The notes: generated from the letters alone by a model not told the origin. DNA of 64,000 nucleotides from Mechercharimyces sp. CAU 1602 (GCF_024753565.1 NZ_JANTPT010000001.1:682001-746000), one strand, 5' to 3'. Counted from the first letter of the stretch, positions 45,112-54,497 are shown. Translations and numbers: made by a program.

Positions 45112-47079
45112 ATGACCGTGACAGAAAAATCGAATGAACAACTGGAACAGCGATTTCTGCGCACCTTTGACAGATTAGAGCAAGCCCCTTCCTTTGCCAA
45201 AGTGCAATATCAAGGAGATGTATATCAGGTAGTGCTGCGCTTGATGAATACAGATGAAGGAATCGCCTTTCTTGCGCGCCATGCAGGCAGGTTTCAACAG
45301 GCAGGGCTATTTGTTGAAGGTCCTTGGGCAGATCCGTCAAAACTACAACCCGCCTTGGTGGCAGGCTCCCTACAAGCTGGAGGTGTGAGTGCAGCAGTAG
45401 AAGTGCTAAATGAGCTACGTATGCTCGCTTTGGCTAAAGGAAAAGAGGAAGGAGAAGGCGTATTATCGCCTGATGATGCGAAGAAGTATCTAAACGAAGT
45501 GATGGCGTCCAATCTTCATTTTCTTTTCCCGAAAGAAACGGAGAGTGAGCGTATCGATGGGAGCGGGAAATTAAGCTGTGCCGAAAAACTGTTTCACTAT
45601 CTGCTACAGGAAATTTCGGTAACACAATTTTCCCATGCATTGGTTCGAGAGCTAGATCTCTTGCTCGCACAACGCCCCATCTTGATTAAGCGAATTTTGA
45701 CGATGATTGAGAAGAGTAAGTCACTAATTACTCAGGAAATGGAAAAAAAAGATCGGCAAGCACTCACTTTCTATATTGAGGCAGTGGATGGACCGTCCCC
45801 GATGAGTAAACGTTATCCTAAATTAGCGGACTATCGTAAAGAATTGAAGCGGGCATCTTGGAAGGTGATGAAGAAAGAAGCGGAAACATTTGCGCGCGTT
45901 ATGCGTGCAACGGGACTTGTTTCTCGTCACCATGCCCTATTTGTACGCCATTGTAATCGGTATGAGTGGGATTTGCTACCACTTGCTTTGCAACTGAGCG
46001 ATAAGGGACGAGCCAATTTAGATGAGCATTTTGACTTGATTCATCGGTTGATTAAAGTGGCAATTCATCCGTCTACACATCAAGCAGTTTACGGATTAGC
46101 CTGTCTATTGGATCGGGGGGTGCTTTCCAGCGCTCCAGTTATTCCAGGATTAAATCGCTTGATTGAGCTAGATATCCATGCTGAAGTAAAAGCGGCATTG
46201 ATGAAGCCGTACGAGAAAGAGGGGTTAACACCCAATGATGTATTACTGGGAGGAGTGATTACGGTTCTTGGTCAGCCCTTAGGGGTTGGACAGGGATTAA
46301 ATCCCACTTGTCAATCGGCTCGTGGTATCAGTTTATGGGCACAACATGCGCCTGGTTATCTGCTTGATTTGATTGCCCGTGCAGCGCGAGATAATGATAT
46401 TGATATGACTTTTGAAGGCTTAACTATCCACTCGCAGCGTCTCCCAGGGGGGTTAGCACCAAGTTTGCATGAAGATTTGGATGCCGTTTCTTTAGTGTTG
46501 GTGCCTCACCTGGATCGTATTTATAACGACATGATGAAGCGTGTAGCCTTGCGTGGAGATGACGGTCATAAATGGGTAAACCCTGCTTTTTACGGTGATT
46601 GGGTAGGCAGAGGATTTGCAAATGTGATAGATCAGTTAGGTGCGGTGAGTGATTATGCGGGCTTTGTACGACTTTTTTATGCGACACATCACCCCGATTA
46701 TAATGATGATCATCACCTGATCTATCCTAATCCGGTTGGAATATTTATAACGAATGTGCATGGGAAGTTGCTTGGATTTCATGCAGTCTCGATTCAGCGT
46801 ATCGCTCATGATGAGAAGGAGAGGACTCGCATCTATTTTTATAACCCCAACAACGATAGCAATCAAGATTGGGGGCAAGGAATTGTACCTAGTGTTCGTA
46901 ACAATGGTGAGCAAGAGGGCGAGGCATCTCTTCCTTTCTATCAATTTGTATCCCGGCTATATGCATTCCACTATAACCCCTATGAAAAAGGAGACGCTTA
47001 CGCAGTCGAAGATGAGGTAGTTCAACAAGTAGAAGATCTTTCGCGTGCCAGCTGGGGGGAAAATTATGTGTGGCAGTGA
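45112..47079 (+). CDS. Large protein with papain-like Cys-His-Asn signature, unknown function
   Basis: A 655-residue protein not assignable to a known family by eye. Residues 1 to about 380 are largely helical and polar. The C-terminal third has a papain-like cysteine-peptidase or amidase pattern: Cys400 in GLNPTCQSARGISLWAQ at a predicted helix start, His557 in LLGFHAVSIQRI on a strand, and Asn578 in IYFYNPNNDSNQDWGQG on the next strand. No signal peptide or membrane helix, so it should be cytosolic. AAGGGGAGC precedes ATG 45112, 32 bases after the ATP-grasp gene, and a terminator follows. The two are likely an operon. Triad assignment is inference. Confidence 0.72.
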   Translation: MTVTEKSNEQLEQRFLRTFDRLEQAPSFAKVQYQGDVYQVVLRLMNTDEGIAFLARHAGRFQQAGLFVEGPWADPSKLQPALVAGSLQAGGVSAAVEVLNELRMLALAKGKEEGEGVLSPDDAKKYLNEVMASNLHFLFPKETESERIDGSGKLSCAEKLFHYLLQEISVTQFSHALVRELDLLLAQRPILIKRILTMIEKSKSLITQEMEKKDRQALTFYIEAVDGPSPMSKRYPKLADYRKELKRASWKVMKKEAETFARVMRATGLVSRHHALFVRHCNRYEWDLLPLALQLSDKGRANLDEHFDLIHRLIKVAIHPSTHQAVYGLACLLDRGVLSSAPVIPGLNRLIELDIHAEVKAALMKPYEKEGLTPNDVLLGGVITVLGQPLGVGQGLNPTCQSARGISLWAQHAPGYLLDLIARAARDNDIDMTFEGLTIHSQRLPGGLAPSLHEDLDAVSLVLVPHLDRIYNDMMKRVALRGDDGHKWVNPAFYGDWVGRGFANVIDQLGAVSDYAGFVRLFYATHHPDYNDDHHLIYPNPVGIFITNVHGKLLGFHAVSIQRIAHDEKERTRIYFYNPNNDSNQDWGQGIVPSVRNNGEQEGEASLPFYQFVSRLYAFHYNPYEKGDAYAVEDEVVQQVEDLSRASWGENYVWQ

Positions 47080-47151
47080 TGATGAAAACGATGAGATGAG
47101 AGTATCTCCCCATAAAAATACACGCAGCTTATCTGGCTCAGATGAGTGAAG

Positions 47152-47186
47152 AAAAGGGTTCGGGGTATTTTCTCCGAATCCTTTTT
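47152..47186 (+). terminator. Terminator after the papain-like gene
   Basis: AAAAGGGTTCGG pairs with CCGAATCCTTTT (one wobble) and five T follow. Confidence 0.8.
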
Positions 47187-47340
47187 GTTTAGAGAGAGGG
47201 GAAAAGTGAGGGAAATAAGTTTTTACACTACCTTGCAATAAACAGTACTGTGTGTTAAATTAAGGATATGGATAATGTATAGTACTATGTAATGAATAAT
47301 AGTAGAGCAAATAAGCGCTACATGTAGATGGGTGATAATA

Positions 47341-47664
47341 GTGAATACACAGTTTAAGAAGGGTGTATTGGAATTGTGTGTGCTCGTGCTGTTGGATAAG
47401 AACGATTGTTATGGATATGAATTGGTACAAAAAATATCGAGTCAGATTGAAATTACTGAAGGCTCGGTCTATCCGATCTTACGAAGGCTGACAAAAGAAG
47501 AGTATTTTACAACGTATCTACAGGAATCCTCTGAGGGGCCGCCACGAAAGTATTATTCCTTGACAGAGAAAGGGCGGCAGTATTTGAATGAGCGCTTGCG
47601 TGAGTGGAGAAGGTTTTCTCAGGGTGTAAATCAATTGATCAAAGAAGGTGGATTTGATGACTAA
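47341..47664 (+). CDS. PadR-family transcriptional regulator
   Basis: A 107-residue winged-helix repressor. It shows the PadR core: [50 protein letters not shown], the wing [13 protein letters not shown] and a short C-terminal dimer helix. The start GTG 47341 gives MNTQFKKG, the family norm. It overlaps the next gene by eight bases. PadR proteins usually repress their own operon and respond to cell-envelope stress or small molecules; the downstream HAAS and DUF4097 genes form a common partner set. Confidence 0.9.
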   Translation: MNTQFKKGVLELCVLVLLDKNDCYGYELVQKISSQIEITEGSVYPILRRLTKEEYFTTYLQESSEGPPRKYYSLTEKGRQYLNERLREWRRFSQGVNQLIKEGGFDD

Positions 47665-48223
47665 AGATCAATTTATGAAAGAGCTGGCGGTTTCATTAAA
47701 GGAAATTGAAAAAGAAGAATTACATGATATTTTACAAGATTATGAGGAGCATTTTGCGGTAGGTAAAGAGAAAGGTGAATCTGAGGAATCAATGACTGCT
47801 TCACTAGGATCACCTACCCAGATTGCCAAAGAGGTACTCGCCTCATATCAAGTAGAAAAAACGGAGCAGGAAGGAACCGCTCGTAGCTTGTTGGGTACCA
47901 TTTGGGCAGTAACAGGTCTTGTTATTTTAAATGCAGTCCTCGTGCTAGGGCCAATATTGCTGATAGCGACTATCATGTTGAGTGGATGGGTGGTTAGTAT
48001 CACATTACTTTGCAGTCCACTCATTGTATTAGTGGAAGCTGCGTTTAAATCACAATTCTTTTTTTGGTTTGATTTGTTTTTCTCACTTGCTTGTAGTGGA
48101 GTAGGGGTTTTTGCCACAATGGGTATGTTTTATGCGACGAAAGCGGCAGGGAAGGGTTTTATCCGATATTTAAAATTTAATATCTCTATTGCTAAAGGAG
48201 AGTTTAAGTATGAACAAAGTTAA
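47657..48223 (+). CDS. HAAS/DUF1700-domain membrane protein
   Basis: A 188-residue protein. The N-terminal HAAS helical domain ([54 protein letters not shown]) typically pairs with PadR regulators; three or four membrane helices follow from residue about 80. ATG 47657 follows AAGGTGG and overlaps the padR stop. It probably senses or transmits an envelope signal to the PadR partner; that role is inferred from conserved context. Confidence 0.87.
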   Translation: MTKDQFMKELAVSLKEIEKEELHDILQDYEEHFAVGKEKGESEESMTASLGSPTQIAKEVLASYQVEKTEQEGTARSLLGTIWAVTGLVILNAVLVLGPILLIATIMLSGWVVSITLLCSPLIVLVEAAFKSQFFFWFDLFFSLACSGVGVFATMGMFYATKAAGKGFIRYLKFNISIAKGEFKYEQS

Positions 48224-49019
48224 GTCCCTGGTATTAGTGGGATTTTTACTTATGCTCACAGGGATTGTCGGCAGTGTGGTTACGTATATCTTTACGAATC
48301 CACAAGTAACGATTGCGGATGAAAAAAGTGTAAGTGAAGAATTTAATCAGGTACAGGTGGATGTGGAGCAAATTAAATTGGAAATCCTACCCTCAGATGT
48401 TGATGTGGCTAGTGTAAGCTTGCGAGGAGAAGGGAGTGATCGTACAAATAAAGAAGTGAAGGCGAAGGTAGAAGATGGTATTTTGAAGGTGGAGTACGAT
48501 AATGGAACGGATGAGTCCTGGTTTAATCACAATTTGTTTACAGAATCGTTGTCGCTTGAAGTGACTCTACCGAAGCGAGCGTATGCCTCTCTTCAAGTTA
48601 GGAGTGGACAGGGAGAAATGGCGATCAAGAATTTGAAAGTAGAAAAAATAGACGTGTCCACGGAAAATGGCGCTATCCAGCTAGAAGAGTTGAAAACAAC
48701 AACATTGCATATACAAACCGAAAATGGTTCGATTCAAGTACAAAAATGTACAGGTGAGCTGGTAGGGGAGACGACAAATGGAGGAATTTCAATTATGACC
48801 GAAGATATTACGTCCCCGATGACACTTGCGACTGTAAATGGAGCCATAGAAATGATTGTAGAGAGGCGTCCACAAAACGCACAGTTTGACATAGAAGTGG
48901 TAAATGGGGGCATTGACCTTTTTGGAAAGTCGGATCACCATGCCATCATGGGTAAAGGGGAGCACCATATTCAGCTCTCCACGGAAAATGGTTCAATCAC
49001 AGTAAATCAGGAAAACTAA
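48210..49019 (+). CDS. DUF4097-family beta-repeat protein, membrane anchored
   Basis: A 269-residue protein with one N-terminal membrane anchor (LVLVGFLLMLTGIVGSVVTY) and an extracytoplasmic beta-helix-like DUF4097/DUF2807 domain, visible as repeated short strands with turns such as STENGAIQL, QTENGSIQV, TTNGGIS, TVNGAIEM, VVNGGIDL and STENGSITV. AAAGGAGAG precedes ATG 48210, overlapping the end of the HAAS gene by 14 bases. Third gene of the padR operon; this trio recurs in Firmicutes and relates to YvlB-type envelope-stress proteins. Exact function unknown. Confidence 0.87.
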   Translation: MNKVKSLVLVGFLLMLTGIVGSVVTYIFTNPQVTIADEKSVSEEFNQVQVDVEQIKLEILPSDVDVASVSLRGEGSDRTNKEVKAKVEDGILKVEYDNGTDESWFNHNLFTESLSLEVTLPKRAYASLQVRSGQGEMAIKNLKVEKIDVSTENGAIQLEELKTTTLHIQTENGSIQVQKCTGELVGETTNGGISIMTEDITSPMTLATVNGAIEMIVERRPQNAQFDIEVVNGGIDLFGKSDHHAIMGKGEHHIQLSTENGSITVNQEN

Positions 49020-49039
49020 TTTACAAAAAATACAAAAAT

Positions 49040-49063
49040 CCTCTCGCATGAGAGGTTATTATT
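49040..49063 (+). terminator. Weak terminator after the DUF4097 gene
   Basis: CCTCTC pairs with GAGAGG around GCAT, followed by a T/A-rich stretch. Confidence 0.45.
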
Positions 49064-49185
49064 GTTCCCAGCAGAAGATGGGGGAGGGTCGATCACCTAT
49101 TTTCTGTGTGGGACTGTCATTTATCCCTTTCACGATGTCAGCTGATGCATAACAATATATAGAATGAAAAAGGAGGAATGATGTA

Positions 49186-49308
49186 ATGGGTGGTTACGGT
49201 ACTGGGTATCAAAGCCTGTTAATCTTCTTGTTGGTGATTGCGACCATTTTCGTCTTTGTTCTGTGCGGATGCGGCGGATATGGTGGATACAACTACGGTT
49301 GTTGTTAG
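49186..49308 (+). CDS. YjcZ-like sporulation-type small membrane peptide
   Basis: A 40-residue peptide behind an excellent AAGGAGGAA site. The sequence GGYGTGYQSLLIFLLVIATI, then FVFVLCGCGGYGGYNYGCC, has the Gly/Tyr-rich head and single helix of the YjcZ/sporulation small-protein family. The Cys/Gly/Tyr-rich tail (four Cys) is longer than in usual YjcZ members. Related peptides are spore-coat or forespore-membrane components in Bacillus; the link is by resemblance. A terminator follows. Confidence 0.72.
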   Translation: MGGYGTGYQSLLIFLLVIATIFVFVLCGCGGYGGYNYGCC

Positions 49309-49366
49309 TTAGCTACATTCAGCTACGTGTAGGATAGAACAGCTTCGGGAAAAGAAATAAAATACT

Positions 49367-49400
49367 AAAAAAGAGAGGGCGATCGTGTCTCTCTTTTTTT
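49367..49400 (+). terminator. Terminator after the YjcZ-like gene
   Basis: AAAAAAGAGAG pairs with CTCTCTTTTTT around 11 bases, and T continues. Confidence 0.8.
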
Positions 49401-49437
49401 GTGCAAACGATCTCCACAAGGAAAGAAGCGCTATTAT

Positions 49438-49700
49438 TCAAAACTCTTCTGTCGGAGAAATTTGTGATCGCCCAATTATTCTTCCAGCTGAATCTAATGC
49501 TTCCTTCTGAAGGAAAGGGCCCTCCACATCAACCTCAGTTTGTGTATCAAAACCAGTGCGAAGCTCTTCTTTTTACTATGGACAACGCCCACCTGCTAGG
49601 ACTCGCCATGCTACAGTTTCTGTCGAACCGTTCCAAGACGCATAACCATTATAACTCTGGTCTTTTAAGAGGTTGAGACGGCAGTTTTCCAGGGGAAATG
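49438..49700 (-). pseudogene. Arylsulfotransferase-like gene remnant
   Basis: The minus strand keeps the C-terminal part of an arylsulfotransferase-family (ASST) protein: NGYASWNGSTETVAWRVLAG, followed by two in-frame stops, then RTGFDTQTEVDVEGPF and EALDSAGRIIGRSQ before the terminal stop at 49438. The SWNGxTExxxWRVLAG block and the later RTGFET...ALD-x-G-x-GxS block are hallmarks of this family. No N-terminal half is present, so this is a decayed fragment. It explains most of the 500-base gap between the YjcZ-like and glutamate-synthase-like genes. Confidence 0.55.
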
Positions 49701-49808
49701 TTTGTGACAGAGGAGTCTTTCTTTCATTAAGGCCTGCATACATGATGATTAAACTCTCCTAGCGAGGGGTATGAACATGAGGGGAAGACATCTATAAGGA
49801 GGTATTTG

Positions 49809-51431
49809 GTGGATATTCAATCAATTTTGTATGCGCTACTTATATTAGTGGCTATTTTTATGGTGACGCCACTACTATTTATTTTATATCTTCATGGTAT
49901 CGACCGGAAACAAGATCAACATTCTGTTCTGAGAAATTTTCCTGTTTTGGGCCGAATGCGCTTTATCATTGAGAAGATGGGTCCCGAGTTAAGGCAATAT
50001 TTGTTTGACCATGATACAGAAGGGAAACCGTATTCACGTGTAGATTTTTTGTCTATCGTAAAGCGAGCCAAATATTTTCAAACGAAGATTGGTTTTGGTT
50101 CGCAACGAGACTTTGATGCCCCTGGCTTCTTTATCCGTAATGCACTATTTCCAAAACAGATGGGTGAGATGCGGATGAAATCAGATGCGAAAATAAAAAC
50201 GAAAAAATACGAGTTAGACCACGACGGGTTGTTCTCCCGGAAAGAACACCTCATCGAGGATGAAGTAGATTCATTTCTCTTAGCCGATGAGGACGCAATT
50301 GTAATCGGACCGCGATGTGAACAACCCTTTCGAATTAACAGTTTGGTCGGGATGTCAGGGATGAGTTTCGGTTCCTTAGGAGATCGTGCTATCACCGCCC
50401 TGTCAGAAGGGTTAGGAATGGCGAGAGGGACATGGATGAATACGGGTGAGGGAGGAATATCCCCTTATCATTTAAAAGGAAATGTGGATATCATCCTACA
50501 GATTGGTCCCGGACTCTTTGGTGTGAGAAATGCAGATGGATCATTTGATTGGGAAGCACTGCGTGAAAAAGCGGCTCTTCCACAAGTAAAGGCAATTGAA
50601 CTTAAGCTAGGCCAAGGGGCGAAGATCCGCGGCGGACATGTTGGTGGTAGTAAGGTAACACCTGAAATCGCAGAAATTCGCAGAGTGGAGCCGTATCAAA
50701 CGATAGATAGCCCTAATAGATTTAATGAATTTAGTGACGTTCCAACCATGGTGAAATGGATCGAGCGCATGCGGCAGGAAAGCGGCATCCCCATAGGGAT
50801 AAAGATAGTGATGGGTGGAAAAGAAACCCTTGTGGACTTGGCAAAGCATATGAAAGAAACGGGTCAGGGACCTGACTTTATTACGATCGACGGTGGAGAA
50901 GGGGGTACTGGTGCGACGTATCAAGAATTGGCAGATGGAGTAGGTCTACCTTTAAAGCCAGCATTGATGTGTGCAGATGAAACTTTGCGCCAATATCACG
51001 TTCGAGAACAGGTTGTATTGATTGCATCAGGGAAATTGTTTACTCCTGATGGAATTGCAATTGCTTTATCTATGGGAGCGGACTTGGTGAATATGGCACG
51101 CAGTTTGATGATAACAGTGGGATGTATTCAAGCATTGAAATGTCATACCAATGAGTGCCCCGTTGGAGTGGCGACTACTGATCCATATCTGCAAAAGGCA
51201 TTGGTGGTTGAGGAGAAAAAATATCGTGTTCTTAATTACATGATTTCATTGCGCCAAGGGTTATATCGGATAGCGGCAGCAGCAGGAATTGATTCTCCCA
51301 CGAGTTTTGAGCGTCATCACGTTTCCTATCAACATGATTCTGGTGAGATATACTCGTTGGAAGAATGGATGAAGTTGAAACGGATTCCCACATCTTCTCG
51401 CCAAGAGAATCCATTTTCAGAAGTGGGTTAA
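49809..51431 (+). CDS. Glutamate synthase-like FMN protein (YerD type)
   Basis: A 540-residue membrane-anchored flavoprotein. One N-terminal helix (ILYALLILVAIFMVTPLLFI) precedes a GltB-type FMN barrel: MSGMSFGSLGDRAITALSEG, MNTGEGGISPYH, LGQGAKIRGGHVGGSKVTPE, FITIDGGEGGTGATY and a ferredoxin-like Cys cluster CIQALKCHTNECPVGVAT. The family resembles B. subtilis YerD and archaeal glutamate synthase large domains without the amidotransferase part. Whether it makes glutamate is uncertain. GTG 49809 follows AAGGAGG at six bases; TTG 49806 would be too close. Confidence 0.9.
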   Translation: MDIQSILYALLILVAIFMVTPLLFILYLHGIDRKQDQHSVLRNFPVLGRMRFIIEKMGPELRQYLFDHDTEGKPYSRVDFLSIVKRAKYFQTKIGFGSQRDFDAPGFFIRNALFPKQMGEMRMKSDAKIKTKKYELDHDGLFSRKEHLIEDEVDSFLLADEDAIVIGPRCEQPFRINSLVGMSGMSFGSLGDRAITALSEGLGMARGTWMNTGEGGISPYHLKGNVDIILQIGPGLFGVRNADGSFDWEALREKAALPQVKAIELKLGQGAKIRGGHVGGSKVTPEIAEIRRVEPYQTIDSPNRFNEFSDVPTMVKWIERMRQESGIPIGIKIVMGGKETLVDLAKHMKETGQGPDFITIDGGEGGTGATYQELADGVGLPLKPALMCADETLRQYHVREQVVLIASGKLFTPDGIAIALSMGADLVNMARSLMITVGCIQALKCHTNECPVGVATTDPYLQKALVVEEKKYRVLNYMISLRQGLYRIAAAAGIDSPTSFERHHVSYQHDSGEIYSLEEWMKLKRIPTSSRQENPFSEVG

Positions 51432-51516
51432 GACTTATACTCATTTTGCATCGAATATACCCATTTTCTATAAGTAGGAATCATGCATCAGTACGCATGG
51501 TAGGTATATCCTTCGG

Positions 51517-52335
51517 TCATTGATCTATTTCCAAATAGAAAAGACCTGCATTAACAATGGATACTTCTATTCGAGGATGATATTGCCGGAAGGCATCACG
51601 GACACGCTGCGATTTCTCAGCGTGTTTTTCGTTGTCTTCGCTAACACCCTCATAGTAGCGTTCAAGTTGAAGAAGCTCTTGCTCTAACCAGTTTTGCGCT
51701 TCACTAGCCCATGGGTGCTGCTGCTCTTGGATATGTGTTTCGATGTATTGCTCTAATAAACCGACACCTTGGAGGAGAGTTAGCTGAGGAGTGATGGTAT
51801 GACGGTATGGAGGTAGTTTACCACTCCATTTTCTATCCTTTATGCGAGCATAAAATTCACTTTCCAGTTGACCACTGTGTAAATTAACTCCAAGAGTATA
51901 TAGCTCTTCCTTCTTTTGATCGCACACATAAGAAACTTTATAATTAATTCCTAAATAGGGCAGATAGGGCAGTGAGTGTGACGGTGAGTGGATATGGTTC
52001 TCCCCAACCTTTGTATCTTCATAGAGGCGAACAAATGGATGAGGTTGTTGCGCCGCAGAGAGCATCTTAGAAAAACGAGGAGAGCCATAAAAAAGGTATT
52101 CTGCTCGTACGTGCCCTTCAGGAATAGAACCATCAAAAGAAAAAGTTAACGTAGCCGGTTGAGGTGAAAGCCCCATCTTATCTACATACATCCAATAGAA
52201 GGGGCGATTCATCAATTCTTTATCCACTTCTACTGAAAGACGTGTCGTCAAAGCGGCGGATGCCTCTGTGCATATTTCACAATTATATGCGGATAAGTAT
52301 TGCTTCGTAAAGGATTTGATCTGGTGTGGCTCCAT
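51517..52335 (-). CDS. yqhG: YqhG family protein
   Basis: A 272-residue cytosolic protein assigned to YqhG from its length and from its position after the YqhH helicase and opposite gcvT, the same order as in B. subtilis. Readable segments include SFTKQYLSAYNCEICTEASA, RPFYWMYVDKMG and, near the end, QYHPRIEVSIVNAGLFYLEI. No catalytic motif or signal peptide is seen. It is 20 bases after yqhH with AGAGGAGC before the ATG. Function unknown, possibly linked to the helicase. Confidence 0.86.
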   Translation of the reverse strand: MEPHQIKSFTKQYLSAYNCEICTEASAALTTRLSVEVDKELMNRPFYWMYVDKMGLSPQPATLTFSFDGSIPEGHVRAEYLFYGSPRFSKMLSAAQQPHPFVRLYEDTKVGENHIHSPSHSLPYLPYLGINYKVSYVCDQKKEELYTLGVNLHSGQLESEFYARIKDRKWSGKLPPYRHTITPQLTLLQGVGLLEQYIETHIQEQQHPWASEAQNWLEQELLQLERYYEGVSEDNEKHAEKSQRVRDAFRQYHPRIEVSIVNAGLFYLEIDQ

Positions 52336-52355
52336 TGGAGTCGCTCCTCTCCTGG

Positions 52356-54044
52356 TTAATGGCGGATAGGTGTGATTTCCTGTTTTGAGTGATGAAATTG
52401 ATTCCCCAACTGTGCTAACTTTTCTTGTAGCTCAGACTCAGTATCTGCTTCCATCACAATCTGCATCAGGTTCTTTTCTAAGGTGTCTTTCAGATCTAAC
52501 TTTTCCAAAATGGTTTCTAAATCACCGATAACCATACGAAACAAATCGATTTTTTCATGTAGTAGCCATATGATTTTCTCCTCAATGGTATCCACAGTGG
52601 CAAAGTTGTAAATATGCACATCCTTTGTTTGTCCGAAGCGGTGCACACGTCCAATTCGCTGTTCTACGCGCATGGGGTTCCATGGCATATCATAGTTGAT
52701 CATGTGATGGCAAAACTGCAAATTTACCCCTTCTCCTCCTGCTTCCGTCGCCACCATCACTTGAGCACGGTTTTGAAAAAATTCCATCATCCAATCTTTT
52801 TTGTTGCGATTAAAGCCACCGCGAAAGGGAACGGCAGAGATACCAGCCTCTTTCAACGAGCGCAAAACCATTTCTTGTGTTGCACGGTATTCGGTGAAAA
52901 GAATCACTTTATCTGATATAGACTGAATGAGGGAAACTGCTCGCTTTACTTTAGCTGGGTTTTTAACAGCACGCAATAGATGTACCAAATGTTGGACTTC
53001 AGGTGAGAGTTGATCCTTTTCTCCTTCTTCACGTTGGAAGAGTTTAAATAAGGTGAGAAAGGCTGCATCACGGCTAGAGCATACTTCGCGTTGTAGAAGA
53101 ACAAGGGATAAGATATTGCTACCGGTTTCTCTATGTTTTTGTGCTTGCGAACGAACAAAGTTGGTAATACCATCATATAGTTCCCGTTCTTCTACGGATA
53201 ATTGAATGGGAATTGTGTGTACATGACGCTTGGTGAAATGAATGTTTCCATCCTGACGACGATTACGAATCATCACACGTTGAATTTCTGCACGTAACAA
53301 TTCCTCATTTTTAGGCTTTCGTTTTCCGGCAACATACTCATGTTGAAACGACTCCTGTGCTCCTAAGTGGCCTGGCTTTAAAATCGTGACCAAATTGTAG
53401 AGTTCACTTAATTCGTTTTGCACAGGTGTAGCAGTGAGAAGGAGACAATATTTTTTTTGTAACTGGGAGATAAACTGCCAGTTTTTGGTGCGTCGGTTTT
53501 TCAACTTATGCGCTTCATCTATCAAGAGAAAATCATAAGGCTGCGCTAAAATATAATCGCGGTGGGGAGAGCGCTTAGCAGTGTCGATCGAAGCAACGAT
53601 AATGTCGTGTTTTTCCCACATCCATGCTTTTTTATGAGCTACCGCGGGGATGTGAAACTTCTGATTTAGTTCCCGTGTCCATTGAAGCACAAGTGAAGAA
53701 GGGACGAGAATAAGTGCGCGAGTAACTAATCCGCGCAATAAGTATTCTTTAAGGATGAGGCCAGCTTCAATCGTTTTTCCTAGTCCTACCTCATCACCTA
53801 GGATGGCTCGTCCACGCATATCACCAATCACTCGTTGGGCCGCCTCAATCTGGTGTGGGAGTGGGGTGAAAGTTTGGATGGTATCTAGGCATTTTAAGTG
53901 ATTAAAATCACGTACTAACTGTAGCTCTGCAGCGGTGAGAGCCACTTGGTATCGCTCCCAAGAACTCCATCCCCCGTCTGTTTCGACACAGTCATAAAAA
54001 GGATGTAGCCAAGAGCGATCAAATCGAATAGGTACGGAGTCCAT
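52356..54044 (-). CDS. yqhH: SNF2/DEAD-like helicase YqhH
   Basis: A 562-residue superfamily-2 ATPase of the SNF2/RapA type. Walker A is DEVGLGKTIEAGLIL, Walker B is LLIDEAHKLKNR, motif III LLTATPVQN, and motifs V-VI EAGGEGVNLQFCHHMI and RVEQRIGRVHRFGQT. The product probably remodels nucleoprotein or RNA polymerase complexes; the true substrate is unknown. AAAGGGAGATGA precedes the ATG at 54044. It is transcribed divergently from the riboswitch-controlled gcvT operon. Confidence 0.92.
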   Translation of the reverse strand: MDSVPIRFDRSWLHPFYDCVETDGGWSSWERYQVALTAAELQLVRDFNHLKCLDTIQTFTPLPHQIEAAQRVIGDMRGRAILGDEVGLGKTIEAGLILKEYLLRGLVTRALILVPSSLVLQWTRELNQKFHIPAVAHKKAWMWEKHDIIVASIDTAKRSPHRDYILAQPYDFLLIDEAHKLKNRRTKNWQFISQLQKKYCLLLTATPVQNELSELYNLVTILKPGHLGAQESFQHEYVAGKRKPKNEELLRAEIQRVMIRNRRQDGNIHFTKRHVHTIPIQLSVEERELYDGITNFVRSQAQKHRETGSNILSLVLLQREVCSSRDAAFLTLFKLFQREEGEKDQLSPEVQHLVHLLRAVKNPAKVKRAVSLIQSISDKVILFTEYRATQEMVLRSLKEAGISAVPFRGGFNRNKKDWMMEFFQNRAQVMVATEAGGEGVNLQFCHHMINYDMPWNPMRVEQRIGRVHRFGQTKDVHIYNFATVDTIEEKIIWLLHEKIDLFRMVIGDLETILEKLDLKDTLEKNLMQIVMEADTESELQEKLAQLGNQFHHSKQEITPIRH

Positions 54045-54282
54045 CGGTTCATCTCCCTTTGAAACAATATGGTGTTGGTACAGTCTGTTATAGTATGTGG
54101 TCTTTTCTAAGAGATTATCAAAAGAGGAGCGAGAGAAAAGGTAGCTCCCATTATGTTTTAAATCCTGGTTTATGAGGAAGTAGTGATGGTCATACGTGGT
54201 TGTTGTGAATTGAGGAAGTTCCTAAATAGGGTATCGAAATGAAGGAGATATTGTGGCACAATGGAATGGAACAGCATTATGA

Positions 54283-54497
54283 GCGGGTGAAGGCGGGAGG
54301 AGAGTCCACACGAGTGTGGCGCCGAAGGAGCAAATCCATGAATAATCTGGCCACAGGTAATCATCATGGATGAATCTCTCAGGCAAAAGGAGGCCCGTCG
54401 GACGCAACTCTGGAGAGCGTCTTATCATTTACATAAGGCCACCCACGGGGCAATGCGAGCTGGTAGCGCATGAACTCTCTGGTGCAGGGACAGAGTG
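54283..54497 (+). ncRNA. Tandem glycine riboswitch
   Basis: Leader of the gcv operon with two glycine aptamers. Aptamer 1 (about 54291-54400): GGAGAG, hairpin CCACAC/GTGTGG, GCCGAAGGAGCAA, a long P3 stem ATCCATGA/TCATGGAT, then CTCTCAGGCAAAAGGA. A linker GGACGCAA leads to aptamer 2 (54408-54495): CTCTGGAGAG, a CTTAT/ATAAG stem, ACGGGGCAA, TGCG/CGCA, and CTCTCTGG...GGGACAGAG closing the P1 stem. Aptamer 2 departs from the usual GAAGGGGCAA and CAGGxAAAAGGAC core. In bacilli glycine binding turns on gcv genes. I see no U-rich terminator between aptamer 2 and the gcvT start. Confidence 0.9.

Noticed and set aside
49401-49676. A plus-strand frame of 91 codons
   Set aside because: It lacks a ribosome binding site and is the antisense of the arylsulfotransferase-like remnant, which has far better protein resemblance.
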